Of a DNA stretch of 64,000 bases, positions 37,072-47,933 are shown piece by piece (within the stretch, counting starts at the first letter, position 1; every line of letters starts with the position of its first letter). A program made the translations under genes and the position numbers. The notes under the pieces were generated by a model that saw only the letters and a list, made by a program, of their open reading frames with translations, was not told the origin of the DNA and searched no databases. The stretch comes from Strigops habroptila. Lineage: Eukaryota; Chordata; Aves; Psittaciformes; Psittacidae. The DNA lies in contig NC_044282.2 in NCBI RefSeq assembly GCF_004027225.2, positions 51,552,576 to 51,616,575 on the forward strand, written 5' to 3'.

Positions 37072-39176
37072 CTGAAAAAGACAATGGCCTTATCATACCA
37101 ATGGAAAAGCAACCGTAATTAAAGATATCAATTTAAAACTTGTCTAGAAGTTCTCACCCGGAAATAATTTCAAATCCTAATGAGAAAGAAGAAATACAGT
37201 GATCGAAGCATGTAAAAAAATCTATAATGTGAAGAACCTGCTTTTCTTAATTGACTAAGATGTTTATGTTTCTCAAAACCCACTCAGTTTAGCTGCCCAT
37301 TTCTTTTATTCTATTAGAAATTTATCTACGTTGTAAGTTCTGCAGTCTAGTTCCTTATAATTCGCCATGGGTAAAAAAACCAAACTCACTAACTGAAAGG
37401 TCGCTATGCACAGCTGTATTTATGAAAAGTGAAATGCACATACAGGAAACAATTTTCCAAAGCAAGCTGTGGAGTACAAACAACATTCAATTAAAGTTTG
37501 GGGAAACATGCTGGTATAAAAGATATTGCCAGTGCCAGACTAAATAGTCACAAGTGCCTTTGTCCAAGGCAATCATGTTATCCATTCAGAAGTATTATTT
37601 CTTCCACACAATACCAATTCAACTTCTTTCAGATTCAGTTGAACTTACTCAGGTAAGGCTCAAAGACAGTAACATTATGAAAATCAGTGGTTAGGTAAAG
37701 CAGAGAGAGAAGAACAAAACTAGCATTCCTGCCATGAGAAAAGCCTAAAAAGTTCAGCTGTTATGTTTCCCATTCATTAACAGTCATGCTTGATAAACAG
37801 TCAGTCGGCTCTGCACTAGACAGAGCATAAACTGTCTCTTTTTCAGTAGGACTGTCAGAGGAAAAACTGGGACAAGTGGATTTGGAGAAAAACAAAATCC
37901 ACAAAAGTAAGTATTATTAGTTCTGCTGTTTATAGAATATCCTGCTTTCTTCAAATAAAAATACACACATTGGTATCTTCAGTCGTAACAGAAAATCAAA
38001 AATCAATTAAGATCAGAAATCGTATCGTGGCAGAAAACAGCTTATTAATGTGTTTTTACGGTGATCAAAAAATAGATTCTTATCAAAATAATGTCAACTT
38101 AATTCAACATCAATTGCTAGTCACCTCACTCAAATCATACTTAGTAACTGTTTATTGCTATTCTTTTATTTTACCAGACTCTATCCATAACCATGTTTCT
38201 TTGCACTCTCTATTCTAAAATGCTTTAACACTGCAGAGTCTAAAGGCCTCTGGTTGTTGTGGTAGATGAAAAATAAGTTAGGCTGTGAATGCTCACAGGT
38301 GGCTGATAATTTCACACGAGCAGGTAGCTGTGGAAAGGGAATTTTTGAACTTTCAAACATAAGTCTACTACGGTTACAACTGGTGCCTAGCTACAAGTTG
38401 CTAGGTACAACTGGTAGGGGCTGGTTGAAACTACACGAACTGACACATCCTGAACCCACCAATTAACAGAAATGAGACAGAAATGGCAGTTAGGAGGCTG
38501 ATTACACATACATGGACTAGATGGGAAACTAGACCGCTTAGTGGCCCAAAGAGGTGGTGGTGAACACACCAGGAACAAAGATAATCCTGGAAACACACAG
38601 GGAGAGGTATGTGGAGACAAATCCCAGAGAATGCCCTTGTTTGGCCAGTAATAGTCCAAACATCTATCTGTGCGCAGCTGTCTCATGACCAGCAGCGGTC
38701 TGCCTACTGGAGACAGAAGTTGAGACCTATGAAGGTAGTGTTGGGAAGGGCAGGGAAACAAGTAAAAGTGTGTGGAAACAAGGGTAAAAGCTCTAACCTT
38801 ACTGATTCTTAAATAAATCCCACTATCTAAATCCACTATGGGATGCCACTTTAGTCTGTCCCACCCATGACAGAAAACAACGCTTGGATTGGGATACTGA
38901 CAGTTCATTTAATCCCAAGAGGGCCTTGGAGCCTTCCAGTGGTTACATACATGTCTGTGCTCCGCACTGTAACATTCATAACTGATACAGTTGGGGTCTA
39001 CTGAGCCATCAGGGCCCTTACCTCTCCTCGGGGGGGAAGTAAAAAAAAAAAAAAAAAACAACCCTTTCTCTACCTCTCTTGTCCATTACAGACACTATCA
39101 GTGAAAGTATTGAATATGCTCCACACAAAGAGAAAACACTTTTCTTTAAAGACCAATAGAGAGTATAGAGCCTTAC
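37072..39176 (-). other. SMC6: SMC6 intron 15
   Basis: This 2.1-kb intron has no exon I can support. A block at about 38270-38920 is richer in G and C than its surroundings and has an unbroken 173-codon frame on the minus strand (38387-38908) with no recognisable domain. An 18-A run lies at 39041-39058. The block may be a transposon fragment I cannot place. Confidence 0.6.
39041..39058. repeat. poly(A) tract
   Basis: Eighteen consecutive A after a G-rich stretch, in SMC6 intron 15. Confidence 0.75.
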
Positions 39177-39291
39177 TTTAATCAGCAGGATTGTTTCTAT
39201 ACCCCTCACATCGATCAAACAATTGGCAACCACTGCATGATCTATTTCCAGTGCTGTGAGAACTGATGGGAATTCTGGATGATGGACTCCT
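39177..39291 (-). CDS. SMC6: SMC6 coding exon 15 (hinge)
   Basis: Residues 583-621: [17 protein letters not shown], then [21 protein letters not shown]. Human has [38 protein letters not shown]. It is part of the hinge that dimerises with SMC5. The first base completes an arginine codon from exon 14. Confidence 0.96.
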
Positions 39292-39434
39292 CTGAAGAAA
39301 AGGAGGAAAAAAAAACATTCATAAAGCTAACATGAGATTCTTAAAAATAAATAAAGTAAAATAATGGTTTTTTTCAATTAACAATAATGTGAACCATAAA
39401 GGCTAAGCAATAAAATTCGAAACATAAAACTTAC

Positions 39435-39636
39435 CTGTGCCTAACATCATAAACTTTACTCTGAAATTTATTTACAATTATTTGAGGTCTAAAATCACGT
39501 GGATAATATTTTGACATCAGTTGCTGAAGAGTTTTTTCATCACTGTGATTGTCACAGCAAAATGCCTGAACTAGGCTCTTTAAACAAGATTCAACAGCCA
39601 AGGTCAGTTCAGCATCTTTTGGATGAATGAAAGCAC
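39435..39636 (-). CDS. SMC6: SMC6 coding exon 14 (hinge)
   Basis: Residues 516-583: [20 protein letters not shown], then [17 protein letters not shown]...[16 protein letters not shown]. Human has [28 protein letters not shown]. Acceptor TTTATTTAG, donor GTAAGT; codons are split at both ends and join correctly. Confidence 0.96.
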
Positions 39637-40550
39637 CTAAATAAACATAAGAGACAAGGCTTTAGAAGCTGTGTTCCATAACAGATCATCCAGTAGTGCA
39701 CTTTTACAACTCTAGGTTTTTATTTTGTTGCATTATGGGTTTTTTTAGGAATCTAAAATAAACCTTTCTTACAAGAATAAAAAATTAAAATTGAACAGTT
39801 AACTAAAAAACTCCACAGCAGACAATCTACCCTGAGAACAGACATATAATTTCTCTTCCTATAGACACATATATATTTGGAGGCCTACATTTTCTTCTTT
39901 GACAGGTCACTATTAAGGTACCAAGTCTACAGCAGCTCAGCAGAAGTATATCAATCAAGGCAAAGACTGCTTATCAACAATTTAATGCTTTACAGGTGAA
40001 GGCAGAGGAACACCTAAGCTGCAAGTTAAACAAACATGAAGATTTCCGTTATACCGCCTGTCTTCAGCAGTATGTGTTTGCACATTCCCATCTTGAACTG
40101 CTTCAGTACTTGGCCTTTACACTTACACCCAGAATATGCTGAAACCACTACTCCCATTCACAAACTGAAAATAGCAGTCACTGTAAGGGCTGGTCAACAA
40201 ACCAATTAAACCAAACTTCCCAAGAAAATCTCAGTTGCTTCTGCCTGACTTGCTCCATCCCAAGTATCTCAAGTTTGACAAGCCCACAAGTCAGCCACTG
40301 GACATTTTGAACAGAATTTGTCCAAAAGCTGGACAGTGCTATCCACCAAGGAACAAACGGCCAAAGCACAGAGGTCTGATACTTAGAGGGTATGGGAGAG
40401 TCAGAGAGGTGCATTGAAAGTTTAACATCATAACTACATAAAACACCTTAACAAAAACAGTTGGAAAATGAGGAAAAAATAGTAGACGCTCGCTAGTTCA
40501 TGTGATAAAAAGGACAGAAATGAAAGATAACGTACAGCAGTCATTCTTAC
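39637..40550 (-). other. SMC6: SMC6 intron 13
   Basis: A 0.9-kb intron without repeats or coding signal that I can recognise. The stretch 40160-40420 is less AT-rich and carries short frames on both strands with no known domain. Confidence 0.7.
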
Positions 40551-40729
40551 CTAAAGGTCCAATAGGTTTGTGTTTAAAGCGCCCTTGCTTATAGGCTCTT
40601 TCAACTTCTTCAAGAAATGCTGGTATATGTGGTCCAAATCTTCTAAAGGTATTTGTTTTACTATCTTTCAACTCTCTCAGCTGTTTCTGCTTGGCATCCA
40701 GTGCTTGTTTCAAATCACAGCCGCCTTTC
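40551..40729 (-). CDS. SMC6: SMC6 coding exon 13
   Basis: Residues 456-516, the end of the N-terminal coiled coil and entry to the hinge: LKQALDAKQKQLRELKDSK, then RRFGPHIPAFLEEVERAY and KPIGPLG. Human has [31 protein letters not shown]...KPVGPLG. Acceptor CTCGTAG, donor GTAAGA. Confidence 0.95.
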
Positions 40730-42050
40730 CTACGAGAATAGAATTTTTTTCAGTAGCAACAGCTTATGAAGCCTTAATTAAAAAAAAAAAAAAGTCTTAT
40801 TTTTGAATACTAATAGGACAGTGTATCGAGGCCTCAACATTCCAATGTACAGCTAACTACACACGATATTTTTATGATTTAAAGAACATGAGACAAAAAA
40901 AAAAGCAAGCAAATTACTACTTTGCAACTAGTTTTACAAGACTATTTCTAACAACTTATAATAAATTTATTTTATTTCTATTTATAGACTTCAATTTTAC
41001 TGTCTTCTACAAAAGGTCTTCAAGAGAACACAAAATAATTGCTGGTTACAGTAATCCATAAAAGACATTTAATCTAATGCATCAAGTGCAATAAGCAATA
41101 ATTTTCAAATCTCTTAATACAATAAAACATAGAATAATCATACAATACCATGTTGGAAAGTACCTCAAGGGTCATCTGGTCCAACCTTTCTAGACAAAGC
41201 ATGACTTAGACTAGATGTCCCAGCACCCTGTTCAGACTAATCTTAAAAGTATTCAATATTTGGAGTCCACCACTTCCCTGGGGAGATTTTTCCAATGGCT
41301 GCTTGTTCTAATTGTGAAAAAAGTTTCCTCTTGTGTCCAGTTGGAATCTCCCAAAGAGTAACTCATGCCCACTACCCCTCACCTTTTCCATTTGACTCCG
41401 TTTAAAAAGGGACTCTCCCTCTCTCTCTTCTTTGCAGCCACCCTTCAAATACTCAAACTGATTACAGACATCAGCACAATTCCCTCTAGCAATCACTGTT
41501 CAAGTTCAGGTTTCCAAATCAAAGCCAAAGAGTGCTTTGTTTTCCTCCCTCAGGTATGGGCTAAATTGGTATTTGAACCATTTGCTTCAAAGTCTCCATG
41601 AATTTGCCTTTAACTATAGACAAATTACCCCATAGTGTATCTATTTGTTTTTATTGTGTTCTATATCTTGTGACATCATATCAGGATGTATTAGTGTAAT
41701 AAACAACATGAAAAAATATTAAATCCTAGTCTACCTATACGAGGATAAGAGAATAAGGGACAGATGGTGGGAGAAAGAAAGAAGGGCATTAAACTGACAT
41801 TATGAATTTTTATTAGGCTTTAAATTAGTAATAGCTTTCAACTTTAATGACGAAACAGTTTTCTCCATTTTCCAAGTTTCTAAATTAAGTCACTGTGTGC
41901 CAAAGACAAAAGTTTAGCAAGTCCTAAGATAAACTGTGGAGGAGGAACTGAAGTCTAATACCTCAGGGAATGAGGGAATGCAGGTACTTAAGAAGGGATC
42001 TCTTATAACTTGAAACAAAGGAAAAGTTACATTCAAAAAGCATTACTTAC
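40730..42050 (-). other. SMC6: SMC6 intron 12
   Basis: A 1.3-kb intron, AT-rich, holding an old CR1 fragment at 41128-41490 and otherwise nothing recognisable. Confidence 0.7.
41128..41490 (-). mobile_element. Old CR1 LINE fragment
   Basis: This is a diverged CR1 3' end in reverse orientation: a worn CATAGAATAATCAT repeat, then TTGGAAAGTACCTCAAGGGT, CATCTGGTCCAACC, and later AGTTTCCTCTTGTGTCCAGT and TTTGCAGCCACCCTTCAAAT, in the order seen in CR1. It is much more diverged than copies A and B. Boundaries are approximate. Confidence 0.85.
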
Positions 42051-42215
42051 ATAAGTCTAGCATGTTCTTCCTTACACTTATATATAGCCTGCTGAAACTG
42101 ATCCATCTGTTGACCAATCATTATTTCTTCATCATGGAATGCCTTTAACTGTTCCCTTAAGCGTGTGATTTTCCTTTGTCTTTCCAATTTTTTAGGCTCT
42201 GAAATGTGATTAGCA
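42051..42215 (-). CDS. SMC6: SMC6 coding exon 12
   Basis: Residues 401-456, coiled coil: SANHISEPKKLERQRKITRL then REQLKAFHDEEIM...CKEEHARLM. The 3' splice site is the CCTAG at 42216-42220. A nearer AG (TTTCAG) would break the frame, and the chosen site gives the same spacing as human KSTDQSLEPERLERQKKI. The donor is GTAAGT after AT. Confidence 0.93.
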
Positions 42216-42609
42216 CTAGGAAAGATCATGCGACAATATTTTAAAACCACACTGATGATTTATAAGTACATGATTTCTTTTAATTTGTAAGTACAAAACT
42301 CCCCCTTGTTACATTCTATTACATTTAATTTAAGATAGATTTGGTTTGCAACAGCATGGAACCTAGAAAACGTACATTCTCACCAACAAAAAATGTTTTT
42401 TTCCCACCCAATTACTTCATCACTTTCTAGTAAAAATCCTGGAATGCAAAGAAGCAGGATCAGAAACATTTAAATGTTTAACTGGACCCACCTTAAGTTT
42501 AAACAAATATTTTCTGTGACTGCAGACTTTCTCATTAATTAGAAGAGCTCACTCCCTGCATACCTATACCTTAATAAACATACACTGTGATCACCGTATC
42601 TGTATTTAC

Positions 42610-42698
42610 CTGCTTTTCAGTTCTGCAATTCGTTTACGTAACTGTTCATCATCTTTTTCCAGACGTTTCAACTCAGTTTTGAAACGATTATAAACTAC
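42610..42698 (-). CDS. SMC6: SMC6 coding exon 11
   Basis: Residues 372-401, coiled coil: VVYNRFKTELKRLEKDDEQL then RKRIAELKS. Human has ...LKKDDEQLCKRIEELKK. It enters in phase 0 and leaves with two bases; acceptor CATAG, donor GTAAAT. Confidence 0.94.
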
Positions 42699-43070
42699 CT
42701 ATGAAGGAAATAGGATACAGTAGTTTAATGAATAGCAGCAAGAAATAATTTCAAAAGTAACTATGGTTTTGAGTAAATAAACACTGAACTGCATCAGAAC
42801 AGACAACCATAACTTGAATTTCAAGAATGTGAAAAAGGAATAACACAGTTAACTTGAATCATATTTATTTTGACCTAAGCTTAAAACTGCTTAACACCTG
42901 TGTAAAGATATAAACCCCATGTGCTTTAACTACTTGCAATGCAGGCAGGATACCGCACCTATTTTGAACTGCACTAAGCCTAAACACAGATGGAGAACTA
43001 CATACAGATAGAGCATGGACAAGATTAAAACCTTGAAGTGGTATGAACTTTGAAAGTTCTTTTTGCCTAC

Positions 43071-43217
43071 CTCAGTTTCATTGACTGCTTTTCTTCTTGC
43101 CTGCACATCAGCCTTCAAAGAAGTACACTGAGGATGCAGGGCTTGTGCTTCTTCATTTATCCTTATTAACTTGTCTTGTATTGCGTTATACTTTTCTTCT
43201 GCTTCGTTCACTTTTAC
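43071..43217 (-). CDS. SMC6: SMC6 coding exon 10
   Basis: Residues 323-371, coiled coil: VKVNEAEEKYNAIQDKLIRI then NEEAQALHPQCTSLKADVQA. Human has RLNEAEQKYKDIQDKLEKI and APECMALKADV. It is 49 codons with phase 0 at both ends; the acceptor CCAAAG is atypical, with a purine-rich end, and the donor is GTAGGC. Confidence 0.94.
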
Positions 43218-43617
43218 CTTTGGTGCAATAAGAGAATGACAGACAAGTAGTAATGAGGCAAAATTTTCTTCAAAACTTCTTAATGCTACAGAAGAAGTAT
43301 CACTCAAAAGAATCCGTGTGACGTCTCATTTGCTCTTGTTTTTTTTTTTTGGTAAAATATAATAAGGCAAGTCATTGCCACTGTGGGTATGCTGTGATGA
43401 ACACTCACAAAGGAACATTCTCAGAAAACCAACAGGGTACCAAATCTGTGAAGAAAAGAGCGATCTTCTTTTCTAATTCATGGTCCTGAGTCAAACAAGA
43501 CTCAATGCAATAAGGTCAAGGACCATGACACAGAAAGAAGTGAAACCAGTATCTGGACAATGTTCCTTCAATACTACATAGACATGTTTGGCCATAAAGT
43601 AAAAATACCTTAATAGT

Positions 43618-43680
43618 AAAAAAAAAAAAAAAAAAAAAAAATTCTATCTTTTTTTTAATATTAAAAAAAAAAAAAAAAAA
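43618..43680. repeat. Paired poly(A) tracts
   Basis: A run of 24 A (43618-43641) and a run of 18 A (43663-43680), with a T-rich stretch between them that could pair with either. It lies in SMC6 intron 9. Confidence 0.8.
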
Positions 43681-44317
43681 CCAAAAAACAATGAAAAATG
43701 AGTGCCAACTCAGAAAAAATATAAATCAAATGCGAATCTGACTGTTGGGCAAAAGTATTCTTTCTTGCTACCTACAGAAGTCTTAAGTAACATCCAAAGA
43801 GTCTATTAAATTTCCAATTGTCTCCTGAAATCAGGCACTGATCTTTTCTACAGGCAATGATACCCAAGAAAACCTACATGACAGATCTCTGAAAGACACT
43901 CCAACATTACAGAAATAGGCATCAAGTAAGTACTCTCAACAGTAAAAGTGGAATTACTAGATTAATTTCACTGGTATATGCAATGCTAAGTCATCCCAAA
44001 CCCCCAGTCAAAATAATATAGCCCTTACCTGAAACAAAAGTATCAGCATGAAAACCATACACACATACCCCACTAAACAACAGAAAACAAAATGTCCTAA
44101 TTTTATTATCCAGTGAAATGTGGAAAGTGAATATTACTGTTAAGTTTTAGATGGCTAAAAAACTGTATTCATGGGAATGCTCTTAGCTGCTTGTGGAAAG
44201 CTAAGATGGCCAGTTTCAATAGCTTACAAACTAAAGGACAATCATAGTCTAATTATTTTTATTCTTGAGTCAAGGAGCCAAAACTAGAGTGACGTATGGT
44301 TTAAACCATGTATGTAC

Positions 44318-44416
44318 TTGGCATTCTTCTAGCTTCTGAACAAACTTCTCCGTATTTCCTTCTTCAGCTGTGATGAATTCTCTGATTGGCTGAATTTCTT
44401 TTTCCATCTCACCCAC
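44318..44416 (-). CDS. SMC6: SMC6 coding exon 9
   Basis: Residues 290-322, coiled coil: VGEMEKEIQPIREFITAEEG then NTEKFVQKLEECQ. The preceding exon ends MAWAV, and human reads MAWAVVNEIEKQL. Acceptor TTTAG; the donor GTACAT is weak; 33 codons, phase 0 at both ends. Confidence 0.93.
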
Positions 44417-44520
44417 CTAAATGGAAGCATGGATTAGGATCTATTAGAACATCCACAGCAGAGTAGGAATAATTGAAAGTACGTTTCATATGAGGAAACA
44501 TATTTGAACAAGATATTTAC

Positions 44521-44640
44521 CACTGCCCATGCCATTTTATGTTTTAAATCTTCAAGATGATTTCGCATATCATTCACAAACCCAATGCTTTTGTAATGTT
44601 CCTTTTTTTCACAATAAAGCTGCTTAAGTTCTTGAAGACG
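44521..44640 (-). CDS. SMC6: SMC6 coding exon 8
   Basis: Residues 250-289, coiled coil: RLQELKQLYCEKKEHYKSIG then FVNDMRNHLEDLKHKMAWAV. The end LESLKHEMAWAV is typical of vertebrate SMC6. Phase 0 at both ends; donor GTAAAT. Confidence 0.95.
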
Positions 44641-44806
44641 CTTAAAAAAAATAAAAAGAGAGGTTCAATATGAAACATTGGAAAGACTTCATTTTTTTTT
44701 TAATTCCATGTCTCTGATACCTAACCAAATCAAAACAATGAAGTTTAACTCCTATAGTTATTTCCATGCTCAGATCTGTACTAATAATTATTTTAACTTT
44801 ACGTAC

Positions 44807-44908
44807 CTCTACACCTTGTTCTATCTGAATACATGTATTTTCTTTAGTTTTCATAATAGATGAATAATCTTCTTTCATTTGTTCCAACTGAGTTGCCTTC
44901 ATAAAAAA
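44807..44908 (-). CDS. SMC6: SMC6 coding exon 7
   Basis: Residues 216-249: [20 protein letters not shown] then [14 protein letters not shown]. Human has [29 protein letters not shown]. It marks the exit from the head into the N-terminal coiled coil. 34 codons, phase 0 at both ends. Confidence 0.96.
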
Positions 44909-45171
44909 CTTAGAAGAAATAAAAAGATGCAGATGTCAGATACAGCAGCTTAGCTAAGTGAACTCTGAATAATTACCAAAGACAGACCACTCATCCCAAC
45001 CTCTACATATGCTGAATGATTCCCAAAGTAAAACAACTGGTGAGGTATTTCTGAATAATGAACTAACTCAGCAGTGTCCTAAGATTTTTTTTAAATTTAC
45101 TGATGTCTTTGTAGAAAAGAAACTTAAAAAAAAATTGGTTTTGCAAGTGGATGACTGCTACAGCCAGACAG

Positions 45172-46072
45172 TGTACTGGGTCTGGCTGGGATGGAGTTAA
45201 GTTTCTTCACAGCAACTGTTACGTTGCTGTGTTTTAGATGTGTGACCAAAACAATGCTGGTAACACTGCCCTCCTAGTGAAGACAGTGGCAGGTTGTGCA
45301 AGAGGTTGGGAGGGGATACAACCAGGCAGATGACCTCCAACTAACCAAAGAGATATACAATCCCATAAAACATCACTGTCGTGGTTTAATCCCAACCACT
45401 CTCTCAGTCCCCCCCAGTGGGATGGGGAAGAGAACTGCAAGGGTGAAAGTACGAAAATCTATGTTGAGATAAAAACATTTTAATAAAGCAAAAGTTGTGC
45501 ACACAAGCAAAGCCAAACGAGGAATTTGTTCACCTCCTCCCATCAGCAGGCAGGTCTCCAGCCATCTCCAGGACAGCAGGGCTTCGTCACGCATAACAGT
45601 GACTTGGGAAGACAAACGTCATCACTCTGAAAATTTCCCTTTTCTTTCTTCCCCCATCTTTGAATGTTTTCAACACAAACCCAAAACATAGCCCCTTACC
45701 ATGTGAAGAAAGTTAACATGGTGAAGAAAGTTAACTCTATCCCAGCCAAAATCAGCATAATCAGGCTTAGTAATAAAAAGGGAGAGGAGAGGATTTAGGG
45801 GGAAGACATTTCTGGCTCCAGAACTGGCTGGGCATCAGTCTACCCACGGGAGGTGGTGAGTGATTGCCTTTGGAGCTCTTGTTTTGTTCTGCCTTTTTCT
45901 CTCCTCTTTCACCTTTTCTTTCATTTTTTAGACAATTTTTATCTCAACCCACAAATCTTCTGCCTTTACTCTTCCTTTCCTTTTCCCCCATCGCAAGCAG
46001 CAGGCAGCAGGCAAGGGAAGTGACTGAGTAGCTGCGTGGTGCTTAGCTGCTTACCCAAGTTAACCCACAACA
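45172..46072 (+). mobile_element. Solo LTR of an avian endogenous retrovirus, split by a nested LTR
   Basis: The left part (45172-45376) begins TGTACTGGGTCTGGCTGGG, and the right part (about 45758-46072) ends CTTACCCAAGTTAACCCACAACA-like with terminal CA. I recognise both as pieces of one LTR type common in birds (GGCTGGGATAGAGTTAA near the start; AACCCACAA and a GCGTGGTGCTTAGCTGC motif near the end). Between them a second LTR is inserted in reverse orientation. There is no gag, pol or env sequence, so this is a solo LTR. I could not see clear flanking target-site duplications. It lies in SMC6 intron 6. Confidence 0.8.
45377..45757 (-). mobile_element. Reverse-oriented LTR nested in the outer LTR
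   Basis: It starts TGTCGTGGTTTAATCCCA (the reverse complement of a typical LTR 3' end) and ends CCCAGCCAAAATCAGCA (the reverse complement of an LTR 5' end, TGCTGATTTTGGCTGGG). The end shares the GGCTGGGATAGAGTTAA core with the outer LTR, so the two are relatives. Near its end a segment of about 18 bp (GTGAAGAAAGTTAAC) is duplicated in tandem at 45703-45735. The termini TG...CA are intact; internal length is about 380 bp. Confidence 0.75.
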
Positions 46073-46180
46073 GATCATTAAAATTAAGAATTCTGATTTC
46101 TTTTTTTTCTCTCTAAATGCCACCTCTAAAAATTTGAAATCAGTATTTTAATGTTTAATCAAAATGGTTATTTTTCTTAC

Positions 46181-46261
46181 CTTGTATTTGTCACCTTCAT
46201 TTTTAGACTGTAAAAAATGCTTACTCATTTCTTGGGTTAAAACAGACACAGGATTATCTAC
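46181..46261 (-). CDS. SMC6: SMC6 coding exon 6
   Basis: Residues 189-215: [20 protein letters not shown] then NEGDKYK. It is nearly identical to human [27 protein letters not shown] and is part of the N-terminal head (the Q-loop-containing lobe). 27 codons, phase 0 at both ends. Confidence 0.97.
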
Positions 46262-46951
46262 CTGTAAAAATAAATTACTTTCATTTTATTTTAAGTAAAA
46301 AAGTTTCCATCAAGTATAAATTAGAACCACAACAAGGACAACTAAGGAACTGTTTCCAGGAGGATAACTGATTTGTAGAATGACAGTGCCTCTTTTTCCA
46401 TTCAATAACACCAGCACTAGAAATTTTGTCCAATGATCAAAGTATTGCATTACATGCAATGAATCGTCCTATGTATTGTTACAGAAGTTGCCACAACACA
46501 AAAATCAATACATTCTAACAGAACTCTGTATTATTTGAAAGGCTGAGTATGTTGAATATTTTCCACTTCATGTGCACTACCCAATCTTTCCTTCATCACT
46601 TAAGCAGCAAAAACACACTCAAATTTCTGCAACAGCAAAACCTGAAGCAATGAGCAGGAAAAAAAACCCCAAAGCTCCAGGCATGAAAGAAACCTAAATA
46701 TGCTAAAACTTTCATTAACAGCATACATGACTCACAATTCACAGACGATATAAAATATTTATCTGTCTCAGAATATTATTCTGCATTGCATGAGGTTGAA
46801 ATTTCAGTTTTCTTTTGCCATTGCATTTGATGAAAGAAAATGGAAAAGGTGAACCTCCATTTAATGAAATGGAACACTGCTTTTTAATTGAATTATAACA
46901 TCACGTGCTGATGTCTTAAACCGCACAGAACTTAAACACTATAACAATTAC

Positions 46952-47013
46952 CTGTATATTAAAGTGATCCAGTATTCCTATGAGTTCCTCTTTCTTTGAT
47001 GAAATTAAGGTCC
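46952..47013 (-). CDS. SMC6: SMC6 coding exon 5
   Basis: Residues 168-188: TLISSKKEELIGILDHFNIQ. Human has SVVSTRKEELIAILDHFNIQ. It is a short exon with two bases completing a glycine codon from exon 4; acceptor CATTAG, donor GTAATT. Confidence 0.95.
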
Positions 47014-47488
47014 CTAATGGTAAAAAAAAAAGGAAAAAATACTAATAGATCCAAAGTAGAGAGATGTATAATTCCCTAGCCTCTTGTTTAATCTAGGGGT
47101 TCTTAGTAAATGTAAAAAATTAGATTAGTATTTTTTGTAATTTGTAAGTTTCTCCTAAATGAGAAACACTGTTTGGCTTGGGTTTTATTTTTTCCAGTAT
47201 ATTTTCATTCGTACAGAAAGTCCTTCCTCATAAATCCTCTGTGGCAGAATTTAAGCCAGCAAGTTCAACAAAAACCCAAAAAGGCTAAAACGTTCAGCCT
47301 CATCACACAAGCATTTTGATAAAGACAAATAATGTATGACTTCACATCATGCAAAACTTGACACAACTGCTTTTGACATGCAAAAATATTCTTAGTCTAA
47401 AGTAAACACACACACAAAAAAAAAAAATAAGACAACTTCATCATCATCCTTCAATGATGAATAAAATGAGAAACACCATCCTTTAGAG

Positions 47489-47716
47489 GGGAGATTTAGA
47501 TTAGACTTTAGGAAGAAGTTCTTCACAAGTGAGCCACTGGCACAGGTTGCCCAGAGGAGCTGTGGCTGCCCCATCCCCGGCAGTGTTCAAGGCCAGGTTG
47601 GGCAGGGCCTTGAGCAACCTGGTCTAGAGGAAGGTGTCCCTGTCCATGGCAGGGGGGTTGGAACTAGATGAGCTTTAAGGTCCCTTCCAGCCCAAATCAT
47701 TCTGTGATTCTGTGCT
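47489..47716 (+). mobile_element. CR1 LINE 3' fragment
   Basis: A short 3' piece of CR1 on the plus strand: GGTTGCCCAGAGGAGCTGTG, GTGTTCAAGGCCAGGTTGG, GGCAGGGGGGTTGGAACTAG, ending in two ATTCTGTG octamers, the typical CR1 3' repeat. It is in SMC6 intron 4, antisense to SMC6. It is heavily 5'-truncated and intermediate in divergence. Confidence 0.93.
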
Positions 47717-47796
47717 TTACTAACATCAAGGCATTCAAAGCAATGAAAACTTTCAAAGACCTTCCAAGACTGAGAACAAAACAAACCACCACCAAC

Positions 47797-47933
47797 CAGA
47801 TTTGCTTTTCAGTCTGTAACTTCTGCTTCCATCCAGATTAATGTGCTGATTCACAATAATAGAGCTACCATACGCTTCTGGTTTAAATGCATCTCTACCT
47901 TGGTTTCGCAAGGTTATGGAAATATCTGCAGAA
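47797..47933 (-). CDS. SMC6: SMC6 coding exon 4
   Basis: Residues 122-168: [20 protein letters not shown] then [20 protein letters not shown] and LKSKS. Human has [25 protein letters not shown]. It is part of the N-terminal ATPase lobe. The donor GTTGGT is weak; codons are split at both ends. Confidence 0.96.

Noticed and set aside
42199..42201. TTTCAG at 42199-42204 as the acceptor of SMC6 exon 12
   Set aside because: It would shift the frame relative to exon 11. The CCTAG at 42216-42220 keeps the frame and gives the same spacing as the human protein.
45172..46072. A coding endogenous retrovirus
   Set aside because: Only LTR-type sequence is present; no gag, pol or env similarity is visible between or around the LTR pieces.
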